A stretch of 32,709 nucleotides of DNA from contig CAJCJH010000046.1 in assembly GCA_903970615.1 (NCBI GenBank), positions 1-32,709 on the forward strand, in the 5' to 3' direction. Both the position numbers and the translations under genes were made by a program. The DNA comes from Rhodospirillales bacterium. Its GTDB lineage: Bacteria > Pseudomonadota > Gammaproteobacteria > Nevskiales > Nevskiaceae. Below, one piece after another: positions 1-7,147 of the stretch. The notes beneath the pieces were generated by a model, which worked only from the letters and a program-made list of their open reading frames with translations, was not told the DNA's origin and made no database searches. The number at the start of each line of letters is the position of its first letter. Within the stretch, counting starts at the first letter, position 1.

Positions 1-1131
1 GACGTACGTTTCGGCAAGCAGCCACGCGGCATCGAAGATATTTTCGTCTCGCTCGATCAGCAGGATTCAACAGCGCGCGAGCACATCCGCTGCGCCTTCG
101 TCAGCACCAACAGCATCACGCAAGGCGAGCAGGTGGGCGTGTTGTGGAGTCAGCTGTTGCGCCACGGCATCAAGATTCAGTTCGCGCATCGCACCTTCAA
201 ATGGACCAATGAAGCGCCGGGCAAGGCCGCCGTGCATTGCGTGATTATCGGTTTTGGCCGCGAAGATTTAGCGATAAAGCCGCTGTTCGACTACGCCGAG
301 ATTGATGGTCCCGCGATCGAATCGAAGGCGGGCAATATCAATCCGTATTTGGTCGATGCTCCCGATGTCGTTCTGCCGAGCCGTGGCGATCCTCTTTGCC
401 AAGTGCCGCCAATGCTTTACGGCAGTAAGCCAGTGGACGGAGGCTTTCTGCTGCTAGACAACGCTGATAAAGAGAGGCCTGTCAGTGTTGAACCGAATGC
501 AGCAAAGTGGATCAGGCCTTTTGTGAGCGCGCACGAATACTTGAATGGCGAAACACGATGGTGTCTTTGGCTGACGAACATTTCTTCCGCACAATTAGCT
601 GCGTTGTCAGAAGTGCAAAAGCGAGTTGAAGGTGTACGCGATTTTCGTGCTGCTAGTAAGAAGGTCCAAACGGTAGAGTTAGCAAAGACTCCAACACTAT
701 TTGCAGAGATTCGCCAGCCGAAAAGCGACTACTTATTGGTGCCAGCACATTCATCTGAGAATCGGTCATTCATTCCATTTGGCTACATGGCACCGGATGT
801 CATAAACGGCAACAGTAATCTTGCGGTACCAGATGCCCCGATGTGGCTGTTTGGGGCGATGACGAGCACCATGCACATGGCTTGGGTCCGCGCCGTCTGC
901 GGTCGTCTCAAAAGTGACTTCCGTTACTCCGCCCAGATCGTCTATAACAATTTTCCCTGGCCATCAGCCTGCACGAACGAACGAACGAACGAACGAACGA
1001 ACGAACGAACGAACGAACGAACGTGGATTACGTTCTCCGGAAAAGTTCCGCGCGGACATCGAAGCCGCCGCACAAGCCGTGCTCGATGCCCGCGCCGCGC
1101 ATGCTGGCGCAACGCTCGCACAGCTTTATGA
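1..1131 (+). CDS. MmeI-like (type IIL) DNA methyltransferase/restriction enzyme, 5'-partial and frame-disrupted near the 3' end
   Basis: The frame is open from base 1, so the gene starts upstream of the window. Bases 97-132 encode FVSTNSITQGEQ, followed by VGVLW. This matches the end of the methyltransferase domain in MmeI-like fused restriction-modification enzymes, where a single polypeptide methylates and (when the N-terminal nuclease is present) cleaves DNA. Bases ~400-960 would be the target-recognition domain and end in NNFPWP, the usual junction to the C-terminal helical domain. Directly after it the frame enters an ACGA repeat (973-1023), and beyond that it reads an Arg-rich nonsense tail (TWITFSGK...) to a stop at 1129-1131. 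The expected C-terminal domain lies in the next frame to 1294. The target-recognition stretch is visibly more AT-rich than its flanks, suggesting a swapped specificity module. The nuclease and catalytic methylase motifs lie outside the window, so whether it is a complete restriction enzyme or a methylase only cannot be said. Confidence 0.85.
   Translation, partial: DVRFGKQPRGIEDIFVSLDQQDSTAREHIRCAFVSTNSITQGEQVGVLWSQLLRHGIKIQFAHRTFKWTNEAPGKAAVHCVIIGFGREDLAIKPLFDYAEIDGPAIESKAGNINPYLVDAPDVVLPSRGDPLCQVPPMLYGSKPVDGGFLLLDNADKERPVSVEPNAAKWIRPFVSAHEYLNGETRWCLWLTNISSAQLAALSEVQKRVEGVRDFRAASKKVQTVELAKTPTLFAEIRQPKSDYLLVPAHSSENRSFIPFGYMAPDVINGNSNLAVPDAPMWLFGAMTSTMHMAWVRAVCGRLKSDFRYSAQIVYNNFPWPSACTNERTNERTNERTNERTWITFSGKVPRGHRSRRTSRARCPRRACWRNARTAL
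973..1023. repeat. Tetranucleotide simple sequence repeat (ACGA), 12 full units plus ACG, inside the MmeI-like gene
   Basis: Perfect tandem ACGA from 973 to 1020 (12 units) followed by ACG. The unit contains no stop in any plus-strand frame; every frame reads a rotation of Thr-Asn-Glu-Arg, so unit gain or loss only changes the exit frame. The upstream frame enters as ACG AAC GAA CGA. With 12 units it exits into the wrong frame (TWITFSGK). With 11 or 14 units it would exit as ...ERGLRSPEKF, the frame that carries the family C-terminus. With 13 units it would hit a TGA near 1138. This is the arrangement expected of slipped-strand phase variation. Confidence 0.97.
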
Positions 1132-1294
1132 TCCACTGACGATGCCGGCCGATCTGGTGAAAGCCCACGAAAAACTCGACCGCGCCGTAGACGCCGCTTA
1201 TGTGCCCGATGGCGGCGCAAAGAAATACGCCAGCGACGCCGAGCGCGTCGCCTTCCTGTTCCGCCGCTACGCGGAACTCAGCAGTCTGATTTGA
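1022..1294 (+). pseudogene. C-terminal domain of the MmeI-like enzyme, displaced into the next frame
   Basis: Reading from CGT at 1022, the frame gives RGLRSPEKFRADIEAAA, then AVLDAR, LYDPLTMP, LVKAHEKLDRAVDAAY and ASDAERVAFLF to a TGA at 1292-1294. These are typical of the C-terminal helical segment of MmeI-like enzymes (dimer or TRD-supporting region). It has no start codon of its own with a credible ribosome site and is the natural continuation of the upstream frame. I treat it as the reversibly displaced end of one gene, not as a separate gene. It would be restored by loss of one ACGA unit or gain of two. Confidence 0.85.
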
Positions 1295-1309
1295 AGTGAG
1301 CAATAGCCA

Positions 1310-1828
1310 ATGTGGATCAACACCGGCCAGCAGCGCCCGCCGTTTGCGATTGAACCGAAAGCCGGTCAGGAATCGGTGTGGGATTACCCGCGGCCGCCGG
1401 TGCTGGTGCCGGAGCCACGCGAGGTTGTGGTGCGCTTCGGCGACGTGGAGATCGCGCGCTCGGTGCGTGCGCTGCGCGTGCTGGAAACGGCGAGTCCGCC
1501 GACGGTGTATCTGCCGCCGGAAGATGTGCCCAGCGAGTTCATCGTCGCGGCAGCCGGTAGTTCATTTTGCGAATGGAAAGGCCGCGCCGCTTATGGCTCG
1601 GTACGGCTGGCGGATGGGCGCGAGGCGGCGAGTGCCTTGTGGCGCTATCCGGCGCCGACGCCAGCATTTGCAGGCATCGCGGGCTGGTGGTCGTTCTATC
1701 CCTCGCGCGTGGAATGTTTCCTCGGCGATGAGCGCGTGCGCCCGCAAGGCGGTGGTTTTTATGGCGGCTGGGTGACGTACGAAATCGTCGGACCGTGGAA
1801 AGGCGAAGCGGGCACTGGCGGTTGGTAA
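1310..1828 (+). CDS. DUF427 domain-containing protein
   Basis: A 172-residue soluble protein of the DUF427 family, whose biochemical role is not established. The family signature is clear: SVWDYPRPP near residue 22, RALRVLETA and VYLPPEDVP in the middle, FCEWKGRAAYGSV around residue 87, and ERVRPQGGGFYGGW near the C-terminus. Members are compact beta-rich single-domain proteins of about this length, so the gene looks complete. It starts 15 bases after the stop of the MmeI-like reading frame, with a weak AGTGAG ribosome site, and may be co-transcribed with it. I see no functional link to restriction; the adjacency may be incidental. The domain assignment is confident; the function is unknown. 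Confidence 0.92.
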   Translation: MWINTGQQRPPFAIEPKAGQESVWDYPRPPVLVPEPREVVVRFGDVEIARSVRALRVLETASPPTVYLPPEDVPSEFIVAAAGSSFCEWKGRAAYGSVRLADGREAASALWRYPAPTPAFAGIAGWWSFYPSRVECFLGDERVRPQGGGFYGGWVTYEIVGPWKGEAGTGGW

Positions 1829-1954
1829 CGTGTTCGGTGGTGCTTTTCGTAATACCGATCGAGGCGTGTATTGAAGCGCCTATGCACCGTGTGGCTTTGC
1901 TTGCGCAGCGGGCTGAATAAAAATCCTGCGTGCGATAGCGATGCCGAGCTGGCG

Positions 1955-2710
1955 CTATTCGGCGTAAATCATCTTGCGCGTCATACCGCCGTCGACCACG
2001 TAATTCGCGCCGGTGATGAAGCCGGCTTTGTCGGACAACAGAAAACTCGCCAGTGTGCCGATATCCGGCGGCGTGCCGACGCGACCGGCCGGATGCTGCG
2101 CGTGATCTTCCGAGCTGAGCTTCGGCGCATGGCGGCGCGCGCTGAATTGCCAGGCGTCCGTCGCAATCCAGCCGGGGCTGATGCAGTTGACGCGAACGCT
2201 CGGGCCGAGGCTGATCGCCAATGAATGCGTGAGCGCGACGATGCCGCCTTTGCTGGCGCTGTAAGACTCGGTATTGGCTTCGGACATCAGCGCGCGCGAG
2301 GATGCGATCAACAGCATCGCACCAGCGTGTTTCGCAAGCTGCGGCGCGGCATGGCGCGCGAGCAGGAACGCGGCGGTGAGGTTCACGGCCAGCACGCGGT
2401 TCCATTCTTCCAGCGTGAGTTCGGTCACCGGCTTGCGGATCATGATGCCGGTGTTGCCGACCGCAGCGCGCAGTCCCTTGCCGTGCTCCGCCGCGATTGC
2501 GACCGCGTGCTGCACATCGGCTTCGCTGGCGGCATCGCCTTCGATGAATGTCGCGTGCGCTGCACCGCCGAGTTCTTCAACCGTTTCGTCCCCTGCATCC
2601 GCTGCCGAATCGAGAATCACCACATGCAGCCCGTCGTCCACCAGCGCCTTCGCAATCGCCTTGCCGATACCCTGCGCGCCGCCGGTAATCAGTGCTGAAT
2701 AAGACTGCAT
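1955..2710 (-). CDS. SDR family NAD(P)-dependent oxidoreductase
   Basis: A 251-residue classical short-chain dehydrogenase/reductase. The start at 2710 is chosen because GGGAGA sits just upstream and the Rossmann motif begins at once; an ATG at 2803 would add an unlikely 31-residue leader. The cofactor motif TGGAQGIG spans residues 9-16. The catalytic Asn is N110, Ser is at 137-138, and Tyr150 and Lys154 form YSASK. ISPGWIATD follows as expected. An oddity is that the normally conserved NNAG motif reads GNTG at residues 85-88. Substrate cannot be inferred from sequence. The gene is monocistronic in appearance, convergent with the DUF427 gene, and has a 20-bp near-palindrome directly upstream of its ribosome site. 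Confidence 0.92.
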   Translation of the reverse strand: MQSYSALITGGAQGIGKAIAKALVDDGLHVVILDSAADAGDETVEELGGAAHATFIEGDAASEADVQHAVAIAAEHGKGLRAAVGNTGIMIRKPVTELTLEEWNRVLAVNLTAAFLLARHAAPQLAKHAGAMLLIASSRALMSEANTESYSASKGGIVALTHSLAISLGPSVRVNCISPGWIATDAWQFSARRHAPKLSSEDHAQHPAGRVGTPPDIGTLASFLLSDKAGFITGANYVVDGGMTRKMIYAE

Positions 2711-2723
2711 GAAACTTTCTCCC

Positions 2724-2743
2724 TCAATTGATCCATCGATTGA
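2724..2743. promoter_or_regulatory. Candidate operator: 9-bp imperfect inverted repeat upstream of the SDR gene
   Basis: TCAATTGAT-CC-ATCGATTGA: two 9-bp arms with a 2-base spacer and one mismatch. It abuts the ribosome site of the SDR gene that starts at 2710. The size and symmetry suit a dimeric repressor of the TetR or LacI type, but no cognate regulator gene is adjacent. This is an inference from symmetry and position only. Confidence 0.4.
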
Positions 2744-2844
2744 ACCAGCGGTCGATTCGGACTGCGTGATGTGGACCTTGATGCTTCGCGCCGGTTTCAT
2801 CAATCCGGCCCGGGATTATCGAGTTGTGGACGCAGACCAAAATG

Positions 2845-2868
2845 AAAAAGGCCTCGTCACCGAGGCCT
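2845..2868 (-). terminator. Rho-independent terminator of the S53 peptidase gene
   Basis: Read on the minus strand: an 8-bp perfect stem AGGCCTCG / CGAGGCCT with a GTGA tetraloop (2849-2868), followed by a run of T (complement of the A run at 2845-2849). It lies about 40 bases past the stop codon of the minus-strand peptidase gene and also separates it from the SDR gene. Confidence 0.85.
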
Positions 2869-2909
2869 CTTCCATGTCATCTGATTTGCGAATCTTGCAG
2901 TGCTTCGCG

Positions 2910-5903
2910 CTAGCTGAGTAGTCTCTTTTTGTTGCGACGGCGCAGGCCTGCCAGCAAAGCGAGAGGAATGATCGCCTCGCCGAACGAGCCACCGAAAAAT
3001 CCGTGGTAATTGCCGCTTCCAGTGCTGGTCGTTCCGCCGGTCGAGCTTGCGCCTGCGATTCCACCGGTAGAACTGCCGCCGGTAGTCGAACCGCCAGACG
3101 TGCCACCCGTTGAGGTCCCTCCCGAACTTCCGCCAGAGCTTCCACCGGTCGACGCTCCGCCGGAACTACCCCCGGTGCTGCTGCCCGAGGTGCTGCCCAG
3201 CGTCGTCGTTGCGGTTACGCCGGCCGCGCAGATATCGTTGCCGAGCACCAGATACGGCAGCCGGTCGCCGGCGTCGTCCTGAGTGGTACCGGAGCCGAGC
3301 GGTGTGGTGCCGCTGGGTGAGTCGGCTACGGAGATACGGGTGTTGGCTTCGATGTAAGTCAGCAGGTCGCCGGTGTGAATGCCGCTGGTGCCAATGCCGG
3401 TGGCGGACTTGTCCAGCACCAGCGTAATCACGCCAGCGGGCGTGTAGTTGCTGGCGGCGTCGAGTGTGCCGAGCACGTTGTACACCGCCAACCCGGCGCC
3501 GGGTTCGATGGTCTTGATGCCGTAGTTGAACACTGGCGTGGCACCATCGGCGCTGACCATCGCAACATAGTAGAGATCGGTGTCGCGCAGCGTGTCGTTC
3601 GGCAGGCGGAAATAAACCACCCAACGGAAATTCGGCGTCACGGTGGTCAAATTGTTGACGACGATGGTGAACACCAGCTTGTTCGGCATGTCGCCCGGCT
3701 CGGCAACCGAAACCGACAGCAGATCGTCGATGCCGTTGCCGGTATCCATGCCTTCTTCGCCGGGGCTGACGCCAGGCGGGCTGGTCATGATGGTAACGCC
3801 GGGCAAGTTGCAAACCGCCGGAATGCCGGTGACGTTGATCGCTTGCGAGACCGATTTGCTGACCGCGCCGCGGCCGTCGCGCACCTGCAATGTTGCGATA
3901 TAAACGCCGGGGCTGGCATAGCTGTGCGACGGGAATACGGACGGCTGCGAGAATGTGTTGTCCTGGAAGGTCACATCGTTGCCGTCGCCGAAATCCATCA
4001 CGTAATAAGCGATGCCGTTGCCGTCCGGATCGTTCGATGCGCTGGCGTCGAAGGTCACCGCCAGCGGCGCCGGGCCACTCGTTACCGAAGGCGAAAGCAC
4101 GGCAACCGGCGGCGTATCGGCCGTGCAAGTGGTGGGTGCGGCAGGCAGCGCGCTGTTGACCAGGCCGATGTCGTAGCTGCCAAAGCCATTGGTGTAATCG
4201 AAGCCGGTGCCGGCGACATAGACGCCGTTGGTGCCCTCGGTGATGTCGTTGAAGCCGGTGGCGGTGGACATCAATCCGCCGGCCGTATCGAGCGCGTAGA
4301 TCAGTGGAATGGCGAAGCCAAACGACTCGCAGTGCGCCGACTGGAAGCGCGCCCAGCTGCCCATCGACAACGGAGAGGAAAGGCTGGTGCCGACCGTATA
4401 TTCGTGATATCCGTTATCGATGACATCCGCCGTTTCGTAGAACCCCGCTGCGGGTCCGATGTTGAAACCGGCATTCATGGAAACGTCGGGTACCGCGCGC
4501 AGATTGGTCGGAGCGGACGATGCGGTTTCCACACCGCTAGCGGCCTGGAATGTCGATGAAGTCTCGAACACGCTGGTGCCTCCGCCGCCGGAAGGCCAGG
4601 CGATTTCGCCGTTGTAGTCATAAGTGGCGTCGGTGAACAGCGAAGTGCCGCCGACCGAAACCACATAAGTCGACGAGCCGGGATATTCGACATCGGTCGG
4701 GCCGGAATCCGGCGTGCCCAGATTGGCAGCCACGCTACAGGAAGCGCCGGCATCGCCGGAAGAGGCGAAAGCGGTTTGTCCCTGCATGACCATCTGCATG
4801 AACGCCATATCGTCCATTGCGATGTCGCCGGCCGCTTCGTCTACGGTTTCGCAGCCGCCGAACGACATATTGAGCAGCTTGGCCTTGTTGTCGTTGGCAA
4901 AGCCTTGCAGCGATCCCAGATCGCCGATACCCGCACCGTTATAGAAGATCACGCCTTTGACGTTGCCGGCGATGCCGGTGGAATACTGCACGTCGAGATC
5001 CCATTCGCCGTCGTTGTCCGGCGTCTGCGTGGCGGGAACCGGCGCCGTCTGCACCACGGATATGGGTACGAACGGCAGGCCGGCAAAGCGCTCGAACGCG
5101 CGGATATCGGCGAGTGGTCCGGAAAGATCGGTGCCGCCGGTGGAAATGGCGACCACGGTTGCGGAACCATCCGGTGTCGATTCCGCATCGTAGGCTTTGA
5201 CGAACGCCGCCGGCAGGAAGGTCATGTTCAGGAACGCGGTGGTCGGGTCGAACGCGGCGGGTTGCGGCCGTCCGCGAGCCGCCTTGGCGATGGCGGCGCT
5301 GACCGCCGGCGATGGCTTGGCATCCTGATGCAGCTGCATGCTGTTGGTCGTCATCGGAAACGCAGTACGCAGGCCGGTTACGCCCAGCACCACGCCATTC
5401 AGGCTGCTCGGCATCATGACGTCGGCTCCCGGCATGTAGACCGTCTTGCCGTTCTGGGTGAACTGCACCAGCGTAGTGTTGAAGGCTTTCGCCGCCATTG
5501 CCGCAGTGCCGTCGCCGGTCACCAGCGCGTTGTTGGGCGTCACGCTGAGGTTGGTGAAGCCCATCTGCGCGAGATAGCTCATCACCGAACTCACCTGATC
5601 CGCAGTCGGGCCGTATTGGGCGGTGAACTGCGCCGGAGTCAGATACATTCCGTACTGAGGGTTGCCGGGCGTGTACAGGTTTTTGATCGCAGCCTTCAGC
5701 TGATCCTGATTGCGCAGCTGAAGGTCGACGCCAAGATGCAGCGGCGTGCTGCCTGCCAGCGGTGAAGTGGCGATGGAACTGTCCAGCGGTATGGCGTGCG
5801 TCGCGGTGGAATCCCAGGCAGCGTGGGCGTTCGCCGCGAACAAGGCAAGGCTGGCGACAGCAAGACATCGAAGAGATTTTGATGGATGCGGAAAGCGGAA
5901 CAT
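2910..5903 (-). CDS. Secreted S53 family (sedolisin/kumamolisin-like) serine-carboxyl peptidase with PKD domain
   Basis: A 997-residue exported protease. Residues 1-28 form a signal peptide ending ANAHA. Residues ~35-190 are the pro-kumamolisin activation domain. The S53 catalytic domain runs to ~585. The quartet is present: Glu300 and Asp304 (in GEWDLD), oxyanion Asp384 (SSGDAG) and nucleophile Ser507 (GTSLSSP). Calcium-site residues are seen in FNDITEG and GFGSYDIG. A PKD domain follows (about 598-690, DFGDGND, HSYASPGVY), then a ~150-residue beta-rich region of unknown fold. A long Gly/Ser/Thr tail precedes a short FFGGSFG segment, a hydrophobic stretch (IIPLALLAGL) and a basic end (RRRNKKR). 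The tail resembles GlyGly-CTERM-type sorting signals. Family members act at acid pH. No Shine-Dalgarno precedes the ATG at 5903, but an in-frame stop lies five codons upstream, so the start is bounded. Confidence 0.95.
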   Translation of the reverse strand: MFRFPHPSKSLRCLAVASLALFAANAHAAWDSTATHAIPLDSSIATSPLAGSTPLHLGVDLQLRNQDQLKAAIKNLYTPGNPQYGMYLTPAQFTAQYGPTADQVSSVMSYLAQMGFTNLSVTPNNALVTGDGTAAMAAKAFNTTLVQFTQNGKTVYMPGADVMMPSSLNGVVLGVTGLRTAFPMTTNSMQLHQDAKPSPAVSAAIAKAARGRPQPAAFDPTTAFLNMTFLPAAFVKAYDAESTPDGSATVVAISTGGTDLSGPLADIRAFERFAGLPFVPISVVQTAPVPATQTPDNDGEWDLDVQYSTGIAGNVKGVIFYNGAGIGDLGSLQGFANDNKAKLLNMSFGGCETVDEAAGDIAMDDMAFMQMVMQGQTAFASSGDAGASCSVAANLGTPDSGPTDVEYPGSSTYVVSVGGTSLFTDATYDYNGEIAWPSGGGGTSVFETSSTFQAASGVETASSAPTNLRAVPDVSMNAGFNIGPAAGFYETADVIDNGYHEYTVGTSLSSPLSMGSWARFQSAHCESFGFAIPLIYALDTAGGLMSTATGFNDITEGTNGVYVAGTGFDYTNGFGSYDIGLVNSALPAAPTTCTADTPPVAVLSPSVTSGPAPLAVTFDASASNDPDGNGIAYYVMDFGDGNDVTFQDNTFSQPSVFPSHSYASPGVYIATLQVRDGRGAVSKSVSQAINVTGIPAVCNLPGVTIMTSPPGVSPGEEGMDTGNGIDDLLSVSVAEPGDMPNKLVFTIVVNNLTTVTPNFRWVVYFRLPNDTLRDTDLYYVAMVSADGATPVFNYGIKTIEPGAGLAVYNVLGTLDAASNYTPAGVITLVLDKSATGIGTSGIHTGDLLTYIEANTRISVADSPSGTTPLGSGTTQDDAGDRLPYLVLGNDICAAGVTATTTLGSTSGSSTGGSSGGASTGGSSGGSSGGTSTGGTSGGSTTGGSSTGGIAGASSTGGTTSTGSGNYHGFFGGSFGEAIIPLALLAGLRRRNKKRLLS

Positions 5904-6163
5904 GGTGGGAGGCGCTCAAGCAAAAGAACGTTCCCTCGACAACTCAGGTCGCTGGTGCGCTCTTGAAATGGATAAGGCGCGTCCCTGCACCCGATGGACT
6001 CTGAGCCGCAAGATTGACGCCGCAGATCTCCGAAACAGCCCGGCCTGCCGCCGGAAGGCGGTTATCGGCAATGCCAGCGGTTGTTATGGGGTCGATTCGC
6101 CGTGAAGGCGTGCGGTCGAGTTGGCCAGAGATCAACACTCCACGCGCTTGGGCCGCAATCTTT

Positions 6164-6604
6164 TCAGCCCGCAAGCTGGCGACTGATCGCCTGCAAAATT
6201 TGTTTGAATGATTTCGCCAGCTTGGCGGTGAGCACCGGCGTCAGCAGGTTGCCGATCAGCGGCACTTTCAAACGGATGCTCGAAGTCCAGGTGATTTCGG
6301 TAGTGCTGCCGGCTTTCTTCAACTGCACACTGCCGCCGAGGTGCTCCACCGGCGGAAACGAATCGGTGATTTTGTAGTCCAGCCGTGTCGGCCGCTGATA
6401 CGCCGTGATCTCTTCGCGGAACCAAGCCTTGCCCGCAGTGATTTCACGAATCGCACCGACACCGTTCTTGTTCGGCTTGCCGTTTTTGGTTAGCACGGAT
6501 TTGCTCACGCCGGGAAATTGATCGTAATGCGCGTGATCCGCGAGGCGGTCGAACACCTGTTCGATCGGAGCCTGAATCGTGTATTTGACGACGATGGTGC
6601 GCAT
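6164..6604 (-). CDS. SRPBCC family protein (polyketide cyclase/START-like)
   Basis: A 146-residue protein with the helix-grip layout of the SRPBCC superfamily. The N-terminal strand leads into IQAPIEQVFDRLADHAHYDQFPGV, the typical 'ligand-entry' helix region, followed by alternating strands (REEITAYQRP, TEITWTSSIRL) and a long C-terminal helix (LAKSFKQILQAISRQL). The family binds hydrophobic ligands; no specific ligand can be named. It lies 53 bases downstream of the DoxX-like gene on the same strand and is probably co-transcribed with it. The ribosome site is weak (an A-rich stretch before ATG at 6604). Confidence 0.88.
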   Translation of the reverse strand: MRTIVVKYTIQAPIEQVFDRLADHAHYDQFPGVSKSVLTKNGKPNKNGVGAIREITAGKAWFREEITAYQRPTRLDYKITDSFPPVEHLGGSVQLKKAGSTTEITWTSSIRLKVPLIGNLLTPVLTAKLAKSFKQILQAISRQLAG

Positions 6605-6657
6605 GATTTTTCGTTGTTGTTATGGACGTGAGTTTAATCCAGCAGCGGCTGCCGGCA

Positions 6658-7056
6658 TCAATGCGGGCGGCGCGTCGACCACCAGACGCAAACAATCAGC
6701 AGCACCTGAATCGGCAGCCGCACGATCAAGGCCCAGCGCGGCGCGAACGTAAAATGCTCCGCGTTCTGCAGCATGTAGATATTGGCCGGCGTTACGCAGA
6801 GGATCAGCACGATCAGGCAGACGCCCGCAAGCGGCCGCAGGCGCGGCGAAAACAGCGCGAATGCGCCGAGCAACTCGAATATGCCGCTGACATAAACCGC
6901 GGTCAGCGGCCACGGAATGTAAGGCGGCACGATCTGCGTGAAAAAGGGCGTCGCAACGAAATGGCCGACGCCGCCGATGAAAAACCACAGGAAAACGAAA
7001 GCGAGTCCGGCAAGTTTGGCCGGTGAAAGTCGGATGCTGGAAGTTGGCGTGCTCAT
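6658..7056 (-). CDS. DoxX-like family membrane protein
   Basis: A 132-residue inner-membrane protein with four predicted hydrophobic helices: about residues 13-34 (LAGLAFVFLWFFIGGVGHF), 46-66 (LTAVYVSGIFELLGAFALF), 70-90 (LAGVCLIVLILCV) and 105-125 (ALIVRLPIQVLLIVCVWW). Length, four-helix topology and the FIGGVGHF / FELLGAFAL segments suit the DoxX/DUF4267-like group, whose members are quinone- or thiosulfate-linked in some archaea but mostly uncharacterised in bacteria. The ATG at 7056 is preferred over a TTG two codons earlier. It is divergent from the MFS gene across 91 bases and sits upstream of the SRPBCC gene. Confidence 0.85.
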   Translation of the reverse strand: MSTPTSSIRLSPAKLAGLAFVFLWFFIGGVGHFVATPFFTQIVPPYIPWPLTAVYVSGIFELLGAFALFSPRLRPLAGVCLIVLILCVTPANIYMLQNAEHFTFAPRWALIVRLPIQVLLIVCVWWSTRRPH

Positions 7057-7147
7057 GTCCAATCTTAAGCGCTAACTTGCCGGCGTCGCCAACCGCGTTG
7101 AACGCCGCGACGGAACGCAGGCGCGATCAGGGCGACTAAGTTTTGAG

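Noticed and set aside
942-1220. Minus-strand open frame across the ACGA repeat (SFVR repeats)
   Set aside because: It is open only because the repeat has no stops; Arg/His-rich composition and overlap with the methyltransferase gene mark it as a shadow.
1310-1828. DUF427 gene as part of a defence island with the MmeI-like gene
   Set aside because: DUF427 proteins occur widely without restriction genes, and no other defence gene is in the window.
2709-2921. Possible 70-aa plus-strand gene between SDR and S53
   Set aside because: It reads through the palindrome and the terminator hairpin, and no ribosome site is seen.
6014-6211. Possible 65-aa gene between the S53 and SRPBCC genes
   Set aside because: No ribosome site, runs into the SRPBCC gene on the other strand, and the composition looks random; the gap 5904-6163 shows no convincing gene.
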